A stretch of 64,000 nucleotides of DNA from Pseudomonas chlororaphis subsp. piscium (GTDB lineage Bacteria; Pseudomonadota; Gammaproteobacteria; Pseudomonadales; Pseudomonadaceae): positions 2,542,001-2,606,000 of the forward strand of contig NZ_CP027707.1 in the NCBI RefSeq assembly GCF_003850345.1. Reading direction: 5' to 3'. A model generated the notes under the pieces. That model was not told the DNA's origin. It worked only from the letters and a program-made list of their open reading frames with translations, and did not search any database. Shown piece after piece: positions 16,910 through 26,188 of the stretch. Both the position numbers and the translations under genes were made by a program. Position 1 is the first letter of the stretch; every line of letters begins with the position of its first letter.

Positions 16910-18283
16910 TCAGCTCACGACCCGGTAGCACGGCACATAGGCCGCGCCGCCCGGCAGTTTCATCCGGTGCTGCTGGACGAAGGATTTGAGCAGGTGATCC
17001 AGCGGCTGCATGATCGCGGTGTCGCCGTGGATTTCGTACGGGCCGTGCTTCTCGATCAGGCGGATGCCCTTGTCCTTGACGTTGCCGGCGACGATGCCGG
17101 AGAACGCGCGGCGCAGGTTGGCCGCCAACTCGTGGGACGGCAGCCCGTGGTCCAGCTGCAGGCTGGCCATGTTGGCGTGGGTCGGGTCGAACGGACGCTG
17201 GAAGCCTTCGTCGATTTTCAGCAGCCAGTTGAAGTGGAAGGCGTCGTTGCGTTCGCGGCGGAACTGCTTGACCTCCTTGAGCCCCTCGGTCATCTGCCGG
17301 GCGACCTCGGCCGGGTCGTCGATGATGATCTGGTACAGGCTGTGGGCCGCGTCGCCCAGGGTCGCGCCGACGAAGGCGTGCAGTTGCTCCAGGTAGGGCG
17401 CGGCGCTTTTCGGCCCGGTGAGGATCACCGGGAACGGCAGCTCGCGGTTATCCGGGTGCATGAGGATGCCCAGCAGGTAGAGGAACTCTTCGGCGGTCCC
17501 GGCGCCGCCCGGGAAGATGATGATGCCGTGGCCGACGCGGACGAAGGCTTCCAGGCGCTTCTCGATGTCCGGCAGGATCACCAGCTCGTTGACGATCGGG
17601 TTCGGCGCCTCGGCGGCGATGATGCCCGGCTCGGTGAGGCCCAGGTAACGGCTGCCGCTCATGCGCTGCTTGGCATGGGCAATGGTCGCGCCCTTCATCG
17701 GGCCCTTCATCACGCCCGGGCCGCAGCCGGTGCAGACGTCCAGTTTGCGCAGGCCCAGTTCATGGCCGACCTTCTTGGTGTACTGGTATTCCTCGGTGCT
17801 GATGGAGTGGCCGCCCCAGCACACCACCATCTTCGGCTCCACGCCCGGGCGCAGGGTGCGGGCGTTGCGCAGCAGGTGGAAGACGTAGTCGGTGATGCCC
17901 TGGGAGCTTTCCAGGTCGATGCGCTGGCTGGCCAGTTCGCTTTCGGTGTAGACGATGTCGCGCAGGGCGCTGAACAGCATTTCCCGGGTGCTGGCGATCA
18001 TCTCGCCGTCGACGAAGGCATCGGCCGGGGCGTTCAGCAGTTCCAGGCGCACGCCGCGGTCCTGCTGGTGGATGCGAACTTCGAAATCCTTGTAGGCGTC
18101 GAGGATGGTCTTGGCGTTATCGACGTGGGCGCCGGTGTTGAGGATGGCCAGGGCGCACTGGCGGAACAGGGCATAGATGCTGCCGGAACCGGCTTCGCTG
18201 AGTTGTTGCACTTCACGTTGGGACAAAGTCTCCAGGCTGCCTTTGGGGCTGACCGAAGCGTTGATGACGTGTCTTGGCTGCAT
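16910..18283 (-). CDS. ppnN: Pyrimidine/purine nucleotide 5'-monophosphate nucleosidase (LOG family)
   Basis: The 457-residue cytoplasmic enzyme hydrolyses the N-glycosidic bond of nucleoside monophosphates to base and ribose-5-phosphate; the E. coli homologue PpnN (YgdH, about 454 residues) is activated by (p)ppGpp. The LOG catalytic motif is clear (IIIFPGGAGTAEEFLYLLG, about residue 250 on), with the preceding GSRYLGLTEPGIIAAEAPNPIV. Length and the N-terminal DUF4478-like domain (VSPKGSLETLSQREVQQL) fit PpnN rather than the short LOG proteins. The start at 18283 (MQPRHVINASVSP) matches the family; an upstream ATG adds an unconserved tail. Confidence 0.92.
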   Translation of the reverse strand: MQPRHVINASVSPKGSLETLSQREVQQLSEAGSGSIYALFRQCALAILNTGAHVDNAKTILDAYKDFEVRIHQQDRGVRLELLNAPADAFVDGEMIASTREMLFSALRDIVYTESELASQRIDLESSQGITDYVFHLLRNARTLRPGVEPKMVVCWGGHSISTEEYQYTKKVGHELGLRKLDVCTGCGPGVMKGPMKGATIAHAKQRMSGSRYLGLTEPGIIAAEAPNPIVNELVILPDIEKRLEAFVRVGHGIIIFPGGAGTAEEFLYLLGILMHPDNRELPFPVILTGPKSAAPYLEQLHAFVGATLGDAAHSLYQIIIDDPAEVARQMTEGLKEVKQFRRERNDAFHFNWLLKIDEGFQRPFDPTHANMASLQLDHGLPSHELAANLRRAFSGIVAGNVKDKGIRLIEKHGPYEIHGDTAIMQPLDHLLKSFVQQHRMKLPGGAAYVPCYRVVS

Positions 18284-18576
18284 TCTGGATTCCTTGAAAG
18301 CGAGACCACCGGCCCATGCGGGCCCATGGCTCAAGAATAGTGAGCGGCGGGCGGGACGCCGGGAAAAGCATTCTCCCGGGCTTCACGACGCGAAGGCAAA
18401 CGGGGCCACCGGAACGTGCGGCGCGTCCGCCACGCTACTTTCTCACAGCTGGTGGTCCGAAGCGAAAGCGGCGTGCATCGCCCTTGGCTATGCTCAGCCC
18501 AGTCACCCATAGGGCTGGGGAGCGCCACCAGGCGCCAGCAGTGCCAGTCTCGTCACGACATCGGGAGCGCGTGAGC

Positions 18577-20706
18577 ATGGCATCTGCATCCGACCGGTCC
18601 TCGGTCAAACAGGGCAAGGCTGCGGCTACAGCAAAAAAAGCCGAGAAGAAAACCACAAAAAAAACCGCCGCAACGACCGCCAAAGCTGGCAAAAAGGTCG
18701 CCAGCCGCAAGGCCGCCACGGCCCCTGTGCGGGTGTTGAACGTGCGACCGGACGGCCTGGATTTTCGCGACACCATGTATATCCCGACGCTGGTGGAAGT
18801 GCCGATCCGCCGGGAACTCAGCGACTACCGCAAGACCAGGGTGCCGGTGCTCGACCAGGGCCAGGAGAACGCCTGCACCGGTTATGGCCTGGCGACGGTG
18901 GCGCATTACCTGCTGCGCACCCGCCGCTATCAGTCCGACGCCACGCTCGTCAGCCCGCACATGCTGTATGACCTGGCTCGTCGTTATGACGAATGGGCCG
19001 GCGAGGCGGACGAAGGTTCCAGTTGTCGCGGGGCGATGAAGGGCTGGTACAAGCACGGGGTGTGCCCGGCGCCGCAGTGGCAGGCCGGCAACCAGGCCAC
19101 GACCCTGACCCAGGTGCTGGCCGAGGAGGCGGCGCTGCGTCCGCTGGGGGCGTACTTCCGGGTCAACCACACCGACATAGTCGCCATGCACGCGGCGATT
19201 GCCGAGGTCGGTGTGCTGTACGCCAGCGCCACTGTGCACGAGGGCTGGCATGTGGTCGGTGGGGATGGCCATATCCTGCCCTCGGCGAACATTCTCGGCG
19301 GCCACGCCTTCGCGATCGTTGCCTATGACCAGGACGGTTTCTGGATTCAGAACTCCTGGGGCGAGACCTGGGGGTACGAGGGTTTTGCCCACCTGCGCTA
19401 CGACGACTGGCTGGCCAACGGCGCGGATGCCTGGGTCGCGCGGCTCGGTGCGCCGATCACCCTGCGCGTGCCGCTGCAGGCGAGCTCGCAGGCCAAGACG
19501 GTGGCGGCGGCTTCGTCCAGCGAGACCCTGCGGGAGATCCGCCCGCATGTCATCAGCCTGGGCAACGACGGCGCCTTCGACCCGCGCGGCGACCTGGCGA
19601 CCACCGCGGCCAGCGTCCAGGAAATATTTGCCGTGGACTTCCCGCGCATCACCGCCGGCTGGGCAAAAAAACGCATCGTGGTGTATGCCCACGGCGGCCT
19701 GGTGGCGCAGGCCGGGGCCATCGAAACCGTGGCCGGCTACCGCGCGGCCATGTTGCAGGCCGAATGTTATCCGCTGGCGTTCATCTGGAAGACCGATTAC
19801 TGGAGCACCCTGGGCAACATGCTGGCCGATGCCGCCCGGCGCCGACGCTCCGAAGGAGTGCTGGATGCGACCAAGGACTTCATGCTCGACCGTCTGGACG
19901 ACGCGCTGGAGCCCATTGCCCGGCTGCTGACCGGCAAGGCCGAGTGGGATGAAATGAAGGAAAACGGCCTGCGTGCCACGGTCAATGCCAACGGCGGGGC
20001 GCGGGTGGTGGCCAAGGCCCTGGCGCGCCTGGCCGCCCAGGGGGTGGAGATCCACATCGTCGGGCACAGCGCGGGCAGCATCCTGCTGGCGCCGATGGTG
20101 CAGTACCTGGTTTCCAAGGGCACGATGAACAGTGGGCCGATGGCACGCAGCCAGCTGAAGGGGCTGGAGGTGAAGATCGCCAGTTGCCACCTGTGGGCGC
20201 CGGCCTGCACCCTCAAGCTGTTTCGCGAGACTTACCTGGCACCGATTCGCGACAAACGCATCGAGAAGTTTGGCCTGTTCACCCTGACCGACCAGGCCGA
20301 GCGCGATGACCACTGTGCGCATATCTACAACAAGTCCTTGCTGTACCTGGTCTCCGATGCGTTCGAGGACAAGGTGCGCATCCCGCTGATCCGGCCCGAT
20401 GGTGAGCCGATCCTTGGCATGGAGCGCTTCGTCACCAGCGAAAGCGATCTGGCGCAGCTGTTCGCCAGCGCCTCGAACGCCGGCTGGGTGCGCGCGCCCA
20501 ACGACTTGCCGATGGGCCATCAGAATGCCTCCGGGGCCCGTCACCATGGCGACTTCGACAACGATGAAACCACGGTCCGCGCGACCTTGGCGCGGATCCT
20601 CGGGCAAGGTGGAGCGCGACAAGCCCTGGTGCTGGCGCAACCCATCGCCGAGCGGGCGCAACGGCGGCGTCAGGTGGACCTGGCCAGCAGCGTCGGACGG
20701 AGGTAA
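18577..20706 (+). CDS. Papain-like (C1) cysteine protease fused to an alpha/beta hydrolase
   Basis: The 709-residue protein joins two enzymes. Residues about 10-48 are a Lys/Ala-rich, histone-H1-like linker. Residues about 60-290 form a C1A peptidase domain: oxyanion Gln94 and nucleophile Cys100 (DQGQENACTGYG), His243 (LGGHAFAIVAYD) and Asn259 (WIQNSWGETWGYEGF). Residues about 320-700 form an alpha/beta hydrolase with an oxyanion-like VVYAHGGL (369-375) and nucleophile elbow GHSAG (Ser498). No signal peptide is visible. GGAG lies ten bases before the ATG; a GTG at 18571 is an alternative start. It heads a compact cluster with a LecA-like protein (2-bp gap) and an MBL-fold lipoprotein. The role is unknown. 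Confidence 0.82.
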   Translation: MASASDRSSVKQGKAAATAKKAEKKTTKKTAATTAKAGKKVASRKAATAPVRVLNVRPDGLDFRDTMYIPTLVEVPIRRELSDYRKTRVPVLDQGQENACTGYGLATVAHYLLRTRRYQSDATLVSPHMLYDLARRYDEWAGEADEGSSCRGAMKGWYKHGVCPAPQWQAGNQATTLTQVLAEEAALRPLGAYFRVNHTDIVAMHAAIAEVGVLYASATVHEGWHVVGGDGHILPSANILGGHAFAIVAYDQDGFWIQNSWGETWGYEGFAHLRYDDWLANGADAWVARLGAPITLRVPLQASSQAKTVAAASSSETLREIRPHVISLGNDGAFDPRGDLATTAASVQEIFAVDFPRITAGWAKKRIVVYAHGGLVAQAGAIETVAGYRAAMLQAECYPLAFIWKTDYWSTLGNMLADAARRRRSEGVLDATKDFMLDRLDDALEPIARLLTGKAEWDEMKENGLRATVNANGGARVVAKALARLAAQGVEIHIVGHSAGSILLAPMVQYLVSKGTMNSGPMARSQLKGLEVKIASCHLWAPACTLKLFRETYLAPIRDKRIEKFGLFTLTDQAERDDHCAHIYNKSLLYLVSDAFEDKVRIPLIRPDGEPILGMERFVTSESDLAQLFASASNAGWVRAPNDLPMGHQNASGARHHGDFDNDETTVRATLARILGQGGARQALVLAQPIAERAQRRRQVDLASSVGRR

Positions 20707-20708
20707 CC

Positions 20709-21119
20709 ATGAACATTCCTTTGCAGAACCGTCCCATCGAGGTGCCGGCCGACCAGTCCTGTGTCACCAGTGAGTTCGAAATCGAAGCCGGGCATCGCTA
20801 CCGCTTCCAGGTAGAAGGTCTGTGGATCGATGCCAAGGACCCGCTGACCGGCCCCGAGGGCTTGCCGCACCCCGGTGGAATCCGCGAGCGGCTGGGCAGG
20901 GCCAAGCGCTTGCCCGAGGCGGCCTGGATGGCGCTGCTGGTGCGGACCAAGGGCCCGAAGGGCAAGTCGCCCTGGCGCCTGCTCGGGCGTGGCGACGGCG
21001 TCTGGTCGGACCTGCCGCCGGGGCGCTTGCAGTTCTGTGCCAACGACGTGCTCGGCTTTTACTGGAACAACTCGGGGAAGATGGACGTCAAGGTGATCGA
21101 TGTCACTCAGGGTGGCTAA
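20709..21119 (+). CDS. Small beta-rich protein resembling the LecA/PA-IL lectin fold
   Basis: The 136-residue protein starts two bases after the protease-hydrolase stop, with GGAGG overlapping that stop, so it is translationally coupled. The C-terminal half (WRLLGRGDGVW...GRLQFCANDVLGFYWNNSGKMDVKVIDV) follows the pattern of galactose-binding-like beta-sandwiches of the LecA (PA-IL) type: a hydrophobic strand, a Gly-rich turn, an ND pair and YxNNSG before the last strand. The N-terminal part (FEIEAGHRYRFQVEGLW) is also beta-rich. It may be a carbohydrate- or surface-binding partner of its neighbour. The fold assignment is my reading of the pattern, not a database match. Confidence 0.65.
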   Translation: MNIPLQNRPIEVPADQSCVTSEFEIEAGHRYRFQVEGLWIDAKDPLTGPEGLPHPGGIRERLGRAKRLPEAAWMALLVRTKGPKGKSPWRLLGRGDGVWSDLPPGRLQFCANDVLGFYWNNSGKMDVKVIDVTQGG

Positions 21120-21156
21120 CAGAGCACTCGGCGCGCAGAGCGGGGGAGCAAAGGTG

Positions 21157-22239
21157 ATGCCGGCTGTGGTGATGCTTGTCGTGTTGCTGCTGCTGGGCGG
21201 CTGCGCCCGCGACCCGCAAGGCGGGATGCCAGGGCTCTATCGGGAACGGGCGGTGATCGGCGAGCCGAAGATCCAGTTTCTCGGAGTGGGCGGCTGGCTG
21301 CTGCACTGGCGCGGGGAGGGCGTGCTGCTGGCGCCGTCGTTCAGCAATCCGGCGGCCGTGAACTCAGGCTTCCTGCCGCCGGCGCGGGTGGTGGCCGACC
21401 ACAAGCGCATCGACCTCTACATGCCGCGCGCCGATGACGTGAGCATGCTGCTGGTGGGGCACGGGCACTATGACCATCTGCTGGACGTCCCCTGGGTGAT
21501 GAAAAAACACAGCCCCAAGGCCCTGGTCTATGGTTCGTCCTCGGTGGCGCACATGCTGCGTGCCATGGTCGACCCGAAGCGGGTGGTCAACGCGCAGTGG
21601 GCCATGGCCCGTCTCGAGGAGCGCGATGGCACCTGGCTGCCGCCGAAGCCTGGGACCTGGCTGTATTCCACCGGTGGGCGCATTCGGGCCATGCCGATCC
21701 AGAGCCTGCATGCCGGGCATGTCGCCGGTATCAACCTGATTCCCGGGCGTTATGTCCTCGACCTCAAGGACACGCCGGATTACATCTGGCAGTGGAAACC
21801 GGGGCAGCCGATGGCCTGGCTGATCGACCTGCTTGACGAGTCGGGCAAGAACCCGGTGTACCGCCTGCACTATCAGGATTCCGGCGCGCCGCCACCCTTA
21901 GGTTTTCCTCCGGCGCTGGCCGATGGCAAGGGGATCGACGTGGAAATCCTCAGCGCCGCGTCCTGGACCCAGGTGCCGGATTACCCCTGGCGCCTGCTCA
22001 CGGTCACTCGACCGCGGATGGTGCTGATCGGCCACTGGGAAAACTTCTTCGGCAACGATCCGTACCAGCCGCGGCCGCTTCCCGGGCTCAAGCTCCAACC
22101 CTTCCTGGACACTATTGCCTGCCATGTCGCCCGTGGCGTTCCGGTGGTCTTGCCGGCGCCTCTGGCAGTCATCCCGTTGCCGCCGGCGCAACCGACGGTG
22201 CCTGCGCTGTCTTGCCCGGCACCTCGGCAGGCCGAGTGA
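21157..22239 (+). CDS. Metallo-beta-lactamase-fold hydrolase, lipoprotein
   Basis: The 360-residue protein has a lipoprotein signal with lipobox LLGGC (Cys16). The MBL metal motif is HxHxDH (GHGHYDHLLD, His102-His107), and more metal-ligand candidates follow (SLHAGHVAG, DLL, IGHWENFF). It is therefore probably a periplasmic, membrane-anchored hydrolase, perhaps acting on lipid or phosphodiester substrates. I use the ATG at 21157 because GGGGGAG lies eight bases upstream; the ATG at 21100 overlaps the previous gene by 20 bp and lacks such a site. It is the third gene of the cluster and may act on products of the upstream protease/hydrolase. Confidence 0.82.
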   Translation: MPAVVMLVVLLLLGGCARDPQGGMPGLYRERAVIGEPKIQFLGVGGWLLHWRGEGVLLAPSFSNPAAVNSGFLPPARVVADHKRIDLYMPRADDVSMLLVGHGHYDHLLDVPWVMKKHSPKALVYGSSSVAHMLRAMVDPKRVVNAQWAMARLEERDGTWLPPKPGTWLYSTGGRIRAMPIQSLHAGHVAGINLIPGRYVLDLKDTPDYIWQWKPGQPMAWLIDLLDESGKNPVYRLHYQDSGAPPPLGFPPALADGKGIDVEILSAASWTQVPDYPWRLLTVTRPRMVLIGHWENFFGNDPYQPRPLPGLKLQPFLDTIACHVARGVPVVLPAPLAVIPLPPAQPTVPALSCPAPRQAE

Positions 22240-22321
22240 ATTTATCGGCCCGGCGCTGCTCATAACTCTAAACGGCGCAATCGCGCCAGGGTTGTGTACG
22301 CAGTCAGGGAGCGGCATCCAC

Positions 22322-22747
22322 ATGAGTCCAGTGTCATCCGTCAATCCAGGCCAGCCTTGTCACCTGCTGTTGGTGGTCGAGGACGAGCCGATGATCCTGG
22401 AGTTTCTCTGCGAGATCCTGCAGGACGAGGGTTTTGCTACCCAGGCCATGCCCAGCGCGGATGAGGCGCTGCGGTTCCTGGAAAGCCATCCAGAGCAGGT
22501 GCGCCTGCTGCTGACCGATATCAACATGCCGGGCACCTTGAACGGCGCGGGCCTGGCCAATCGGGTGCGCGAGTGCTGGCCGGGCCTGCCGGTGCTGGTG
22601 ATGTCCGGTTATGAGACGCCGCAGAGTTCCGGCATCCGCTACCCGGTGGCGTTCATCCGCAAACCCTGGACCATCGGGCAGATCCTCGACAGTGTCGACG
22701 AGGCGTTGAACAGGGCGGGAGATATAGAGAGTGGGGCGGGGAGGTGA
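22322..22747 (+). CDS. Single-domain response regulator
   Basis: The 141-residue protein is a CheY-like receiver domain without an output domain. The acidic pair is in VVEDEP (Glu20/Asp21), the phospho-acceptor is Asp66 (LLLTDINMPG), the switch Ser is Ser95 (VLVMSGYE) and the conserved Lys is Lys114 (FIRKPW). It lies 82 bp after the MBL lipoprotein gene in the same direction and no histidine kinase is nearby. It is probably an orphan FixJ/CpdR-type receiver that signals by protein contact. Membership of the upstream cluster is uncertain. Confidence 0.88.
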   Translation: MSPVSSVNPGQPCHLLLVVEDEPMILEFLCEILQDEGFATQAMPSADEALRFLESHPEQVRLLLTDINMPGTLNGAGLANRVRECWPGLPVLVMSGYETPQSSGIRYPVAFIRKPWTIGQILDSVDEALNRAGDIESGAGR

Positions 22748-22818
22748 GGCGCGAAGCGGCTTTCGACCACCCAGGACCTCAGGTCCTCGGTGATCGCAAG
22801 GGAGGGTGAGCTAGCGGC

Positions 22819-23688
22819 TCACTCTTTGACGCTCATGAACTCTTTGGCCCAGACGATGTAGTCCTCAGGCTGGGTGTAGGTATGAGCCAGCTCGGTGGCG
22901 CTGAGGTCCGAGGCCTGGGTGAAGATCTGCCGCTGTTCGCGCAGGCAATCGTAGGTGGCCTTGATCGCCGCGAAGTACGCCGCATGGCCGTCGACGATGA
23001 TCTTCGCACCCAGTTGCGCCAGGCGCGCATCGTCGCGCAGCGCCGGGTTGCCATAGGTCACCAGCATCAAGGGCACCGACAGATGCTCGGAGATCTGCTC
23101 CAGTTGCTCGAAATCCTTGACCCCGACCATGCAGATGCCGTCGGCGCCAGCGCGCTCGTATTGCTGGGTGCGGCTGATGATTTCCTGGATCGGCAGGATC
23201 GCCGCGTTGGTCCGGGCGATGATCGCCAGTTCCGGGTCGACCCGGGCTTCCAGGGCCGCGCGGATCTTGCCCACGCCTTCGGCGACCGAGATCAGGTCGG
23301 TGGACTTGCGCCCGAACTGGGCCGGCAGCAGGGTGTCTTCGATGGTCAGGGCGGCGACGCCGGCGCGCTCCAGTTCGACCACGGTGCGCATCACGTTGAG
23401 GGCGTTGCCGTAGCCGTGGTCGGCGTCGGCGATCACCGGCAGCTGGGCGACGCGGCCGATGCGGGTGGCCTGCTCGGCGAATTCGCTCAGGGTGATCAGG
23501 GCGAAGTCAGGCGCGGCCAGCACCTGCAGCGAAGCGACGGAGCCGCCGAGAATGCCCACTTCGAACCCCAGGTCGGCGGCGATCCGCGCCGACATCGGGT
23601 CGAATACGGAGGCGGTGTGAAAGCAGGAGTCTGAAGCGATCAACTCGCGAAAACTACGGCGTAAATCTTGATGAGACAGCCTGGACAT
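22819..23688 (-). CDS. Oxaloacetate decarboxylase of the isocitrate lyase/PEP mutase superfamily
   Basis: The 289-residue protein matches the length and motifs of the Pseudomonas PA4872-type oxaloacetate decarboxylase. It has an N-terminal [17 protein letters not shown] segment, the metal-site motif [20 protein letters not shown] and the gate-like [15 protein letters not shown], in place of the cysteine-containing loop of lyases. A Mg-dependent TIM-barrel reaction giving pyruvate and CO2 is expected. The start at 23688 has GGGAG just upstream, and longer frames run into non-coding sequence. A weak hairpin (GTGAGC/GCTCAC, 22807-22826) overlaps the stop. Confidence 0.87.
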   Translation of the reverse strand: MSRLSHQDLRRSFRELIASDSCFHTASVFDPMSARIAADLGFEVGILGGSVASLQVLAAPDFALITLSEFAEQATRIGRVAQLPVIADADHGYGNALNVMRTVVELERAGVAALTIEDTLLPAQFGRKSTDLISVAEGVGKIRAALEARVDPELAIIARTNAAILPIQEIISRTQQYERAGADGICMVGVKDFEQLEQISEHLSVPLMLVTYGNPALRDDARLAQLGAKIIVDGHAAYFAAIKATYDCLREQRQIFTQASDLSATELAHTYTQPEDYIVWAKEFMSVKE

Positions 23689-24192
23689 ACGAACTCCCGG
23701 AAGGAGGTAAAAGAGATGCCGACGATAGCGTCGAGTCAAAAATGCAATCGGTCGTCCAGCGAGCCTGTGTAGAAGGTTCGCTGCGAAAACCTGGGCAGAT
23801 GAAGACGAAGCAAGCAGGTATGAAACGGCGGGTGACGCCGCACCGGATGGAAAAAACCAGGCGGGCGCTCTTGTTATGGCCGGGATGAAGGCTATCACGC
23901 CGCCGCGGCGAAAATGATGACGAATTCGTATGGGCCCATGCCAGAACGGCATAGGCCATGCCGGTTGTCATGGGCGCCAAGGCAGGTCGATCATGCCGAA
24001 TAAGAGGGTTCGCTCATCACTGGCGTTTATGGGGGCGTCGACCGGTAGCAGCGAAAACGAGCGTGCGCAGCATTAGTTGCAGCGCCACGAACCACGGGAA
24101 AGGCTCAATAAAATGTCAGAATTTGAGTCCGGGTCTGGACCTTTTCCCCTGATGCGCAATCATTAGAGCGTGGATACCCAAAGGAGAGACGC
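23689..24192. other. 504-bp intergenic region without a convincing gene
   Basis: This is the divergent promoter region between the decarboxylase and DUF4174 genes. It is less GC-rich than its flanks. A perfect AAGGAGG ribosome-binding site at 23701 precedes a possible 18-codon ORF (23716-23772, [18 protein letters not shown]) on the plus strand. The longer frames here do not look coding. No terminator with a T run was seen. Confidence 0.5.
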
Positions 24193-24732
24193 ATGTTCAT
24201 TCGGTCATTGACCCTCGCAACGCTGCTCGCTGTCGTCGGCCCCGCAATGGCGGCCGACAACGAAGGCCCTCTGGCCCAGGATCAGGGCAAGGCGCGCCCA
24301 CTGATCGTCATCGCTCCCAGCACCGTGGACCCGACGCTGGTGGCATTGAAGAAGTCCCTCGACGAGCCGGCCAACCGCCAGGCCTTCAGCGAACGCAACA
24401 TGGTGCTCTACACGGTGATCAACACCATCGGCCAACGCGACGGCAAGGACCTGGACCCACAATCGACCATGGCGTTGATCCGTAGCCTGAAGCTCGGCGC
24501 CGGGGCGCAGACCAAGGTGATCCTGGTGGGCAAGGACGGCGAGAAGAAGCTCGAGCATTCCGGGGCCATCGAACTCAAGGAAGTCTTCAGCACCATCGAC
24601 CAACTGCCGGCCGCGGAGAAGGAAGCCATTGCGCCGACCTTAGCGCCGGTCTCGGAAGTCAAGGCAGCCCACGCCGGCAAAGCCGCCAAATCGGGCAAGC
24701 CTGCGGCGCCACCGAAACCGCTGGACGACTGA
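24193..24732 (+). CDS. DUF4174 domain-containing periplasmic protein
   Basis: The 179-residue protein has a signal peptide (MFIRSLTLATLLAVVGPAMAA) and the DUF4174 core (RPLIVIAPSTVDPTLVALKK, ERNMVLYTVINTIG, QTKVILVGKDGEKKLEHSGAIELKEVFSTID). The core has a thioredoxin-like strand order without a CxxC pair. A Lys/Ala/Pro-rich tail (AAHAGKAAKSGKPAAPP) ends the protein. AAGGAGAG lies eight bases before the ATG. The function of the family is not known; it appears monocistronic and is followed by a REP pair. Confidence 0.87.
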   Translation: MFIRSLTLATLLAVVGPAMAADNEGPLAQDQGKARPLIVIAPSTVDPTLVALKKSLDEPANRQAFSERNMVLYTVINTIGQRDGKDLDPQSTMALIRSLKLGAGAQTKVILVGKDGEKKLEHSGAIELKEVFSTIDQLPAAEKEAIAPTLAPVSEVKAAHAGKAAKSGKPAAPPKPLDD

Positions 24733-24760
24733 GTCTGGCCATCACCCTTTCCTGATAGCC

Positions 24761-24825
24761 CATCGCGAGCAAGCTCGCTCCTGCAGAAACATACATGCCC
24801 CTGTAGGAGCGAGCTTGTTCGCGAT
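24761..24825. repeat. REP pair (inverted)
   Basis: ATCGCGAGCAAGCTCGCTCC (24762) and its inverted partner GTAGGAGCGAGCTTGTTCGC (24803) are separated by about 20 bp, between two convergent genes. This is the typical REPIN arrangement. Confidence 0.9.
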
Positions 24826-24863
24826 AACGTTCTAACTCACCTCGCCTGACCATCAGGCATCGG

Positions 24864-26087
24864 TCACGACAGTGCCAGCATTTCTGCCTCTTTTGCTGCA
24901 TCGCCATCGCCTTCAGTGCCTTGCAGCGTCCGGCTGATCCCGCGCACGATCATTTCCACTTCGCGTTCGTCGATGATCAGCGGTGGCAGCAGGCGGATGG
25001 TGGTGCCCCGGGTCACGTTGATCAGCAACCCGTGATCCTGTGCTGCCCGTAGCGCCAGTTCGCGCTGAGGCTTTTTCAGCTCGATGCCGATCATCAACCC
25101 CAGGCCGCGCACTTGCAGGACCTGCGGGTGATCGGCCAGCTCCACTCGCAAGCGTTGCAGCAGGTGTTCGCCCTGGCGCCTGGCGTTGGCCAGCAGGTCT
25201 TGTTCCTCGATGATCTCCAGCACGGTGCAGGCCACCCGGCAGGCCAGCGGGTTGCCGCCGAAGGTGCTGCCGTGGCTGCCAGGGGTGAACAGTTGAGCGG
25301 CCTTGCCCCGGGCCAGACAGGCGCCGATGGGGATGCCGTTGCCTAGGCCCTTGGCCAGGGTCATCACGTCCGGGATTACGCCGTCGTGCTGGCAGGCGAA
25401 CCACTGGCCGGTGCGGCCGATGCCGGTCTGGATCTCGTCGAGCATCAGCAGCCAGTTGCGCCGGCTGCACAGCTCGCGCACGGCTTTCAGGTAGCCGGGC
25501 GGGGCCAGGCGGATACCGCTTTCACCCTGGATCGGCTCCATCAGCACCGCGGCGATACGCGGGCCGTGGGCCTGCGCGGCTTGCTCCAGGGCGGCCAGGT
25601 CGCCGAAGGGCAGCTTGAGATAATCCCCCGGCAACGAGTTGAGGCCCAGGCGCACCGCCGGCCCGTCGCTGGCCGCCAGGGTGCCCAGGGTGCGGCCGTG
25701 GAAGGCGTTCTCCATGACAATCACCAGCGGCCGCTCGATGCCTTTGTGCCAGCCGTGCAGCCGCGCCAGCTTCAGTGCGGTCTCGTTGGCTTCGGCGCCG
25801 GAGTTGTTGAAGAACGCCCGGTCCATGCCGGCCAGGCGGGTCAGCCGCTGTGCCAAGCGCTGTTGCCAGTCGATGCCGTAGAGGTTGGAGGTGTGCAACA
25901 GCAGGCCGGCCTGTTCGCTGATGGCGCTGACCAGCCTGGGGTGGGAGTGACCGACGCCCGTCACCGCCACACCGGCCACCGCGTCCAGGTACTCGCGGCC
26001 GGCCTGGTCCCAGAGGCGGGTGCCCAGGCCGCGGGTGAAGCTCAGGGGCAGTGGTTGATAGGTGCTCATCAGGCAGGTGGCGGTCAT
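24864..26087 (-). CDS. Class III PLP-dependent aminotransferase (acetylornithine/GABA transaminase-like)
   Basis: The 407-residue enzyme has the class III signature: the cofactor-phosphate loop [28 protein letters not shown], the Asp-containing [14 protein letters not shown] and the PLP lysine in [28 protein letters not shown] follows. It resembles acetylornithine aminotransferase and its paralogs, but the single location away from arginine genes suggests a catabolic omega-transaminase. I use the second ATG (26087), preceded by GGAG at nine bases. It is divergent from a LysR gene 101 bp away, the likely activator. Confidence 0.88.
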   Translation of the reverse strand: MTATCLMSTYQPLPLSFTRGLGTRLWDQAGREYLDAVAGVAVTGVGHSHPRLVSAISEQAGLLLHTSNLYGIDWQQRLAQRLTRLAGMDRAFFNNSGAEANETALKLARLHGWHKGIERPLVIVMENAFHGRTLGTLAASDGPAVRLGLNSLPGDYLKLPFGDLAALEQAAQAHGPRIAAVLMEPIQGESGIRLAPPGYLKAVRELCSRRNWLLMLDEIQTGIGRTGQWFACQHDGVIPDVMTLAKGLGNGIPIGACLARGKAAQLFTPGSHGSTFGGNPLACRVACTVLEIIEEQDLLANARRQGEHLLQRLRVELADHPQVLQVRGLGLMIGIELKKPQRELALRAAQDHGLLINVTRGTTIRLLPPLIIDEREVEMIVRGISRTLQGTEGDGDAAKEAEMLALS

Positions 26088-26188
26088 GACGGGTCGCTCC
26101 ATCTAGTGTGGTGTGCAGGCAGTATCGTTAGCCACCTGAGCTAGATAAACTCGTCAATTCTTTAATCATCTTAAAGCCAGGGTTGATA

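Noticed and set aside
18553..20661. 702-codon frame opposite the papain-hydrolase gene
   Set aside because: It is a mirror frame of a gene with clear catalytic motifs, without motifs of its own and with shadow-type composition.
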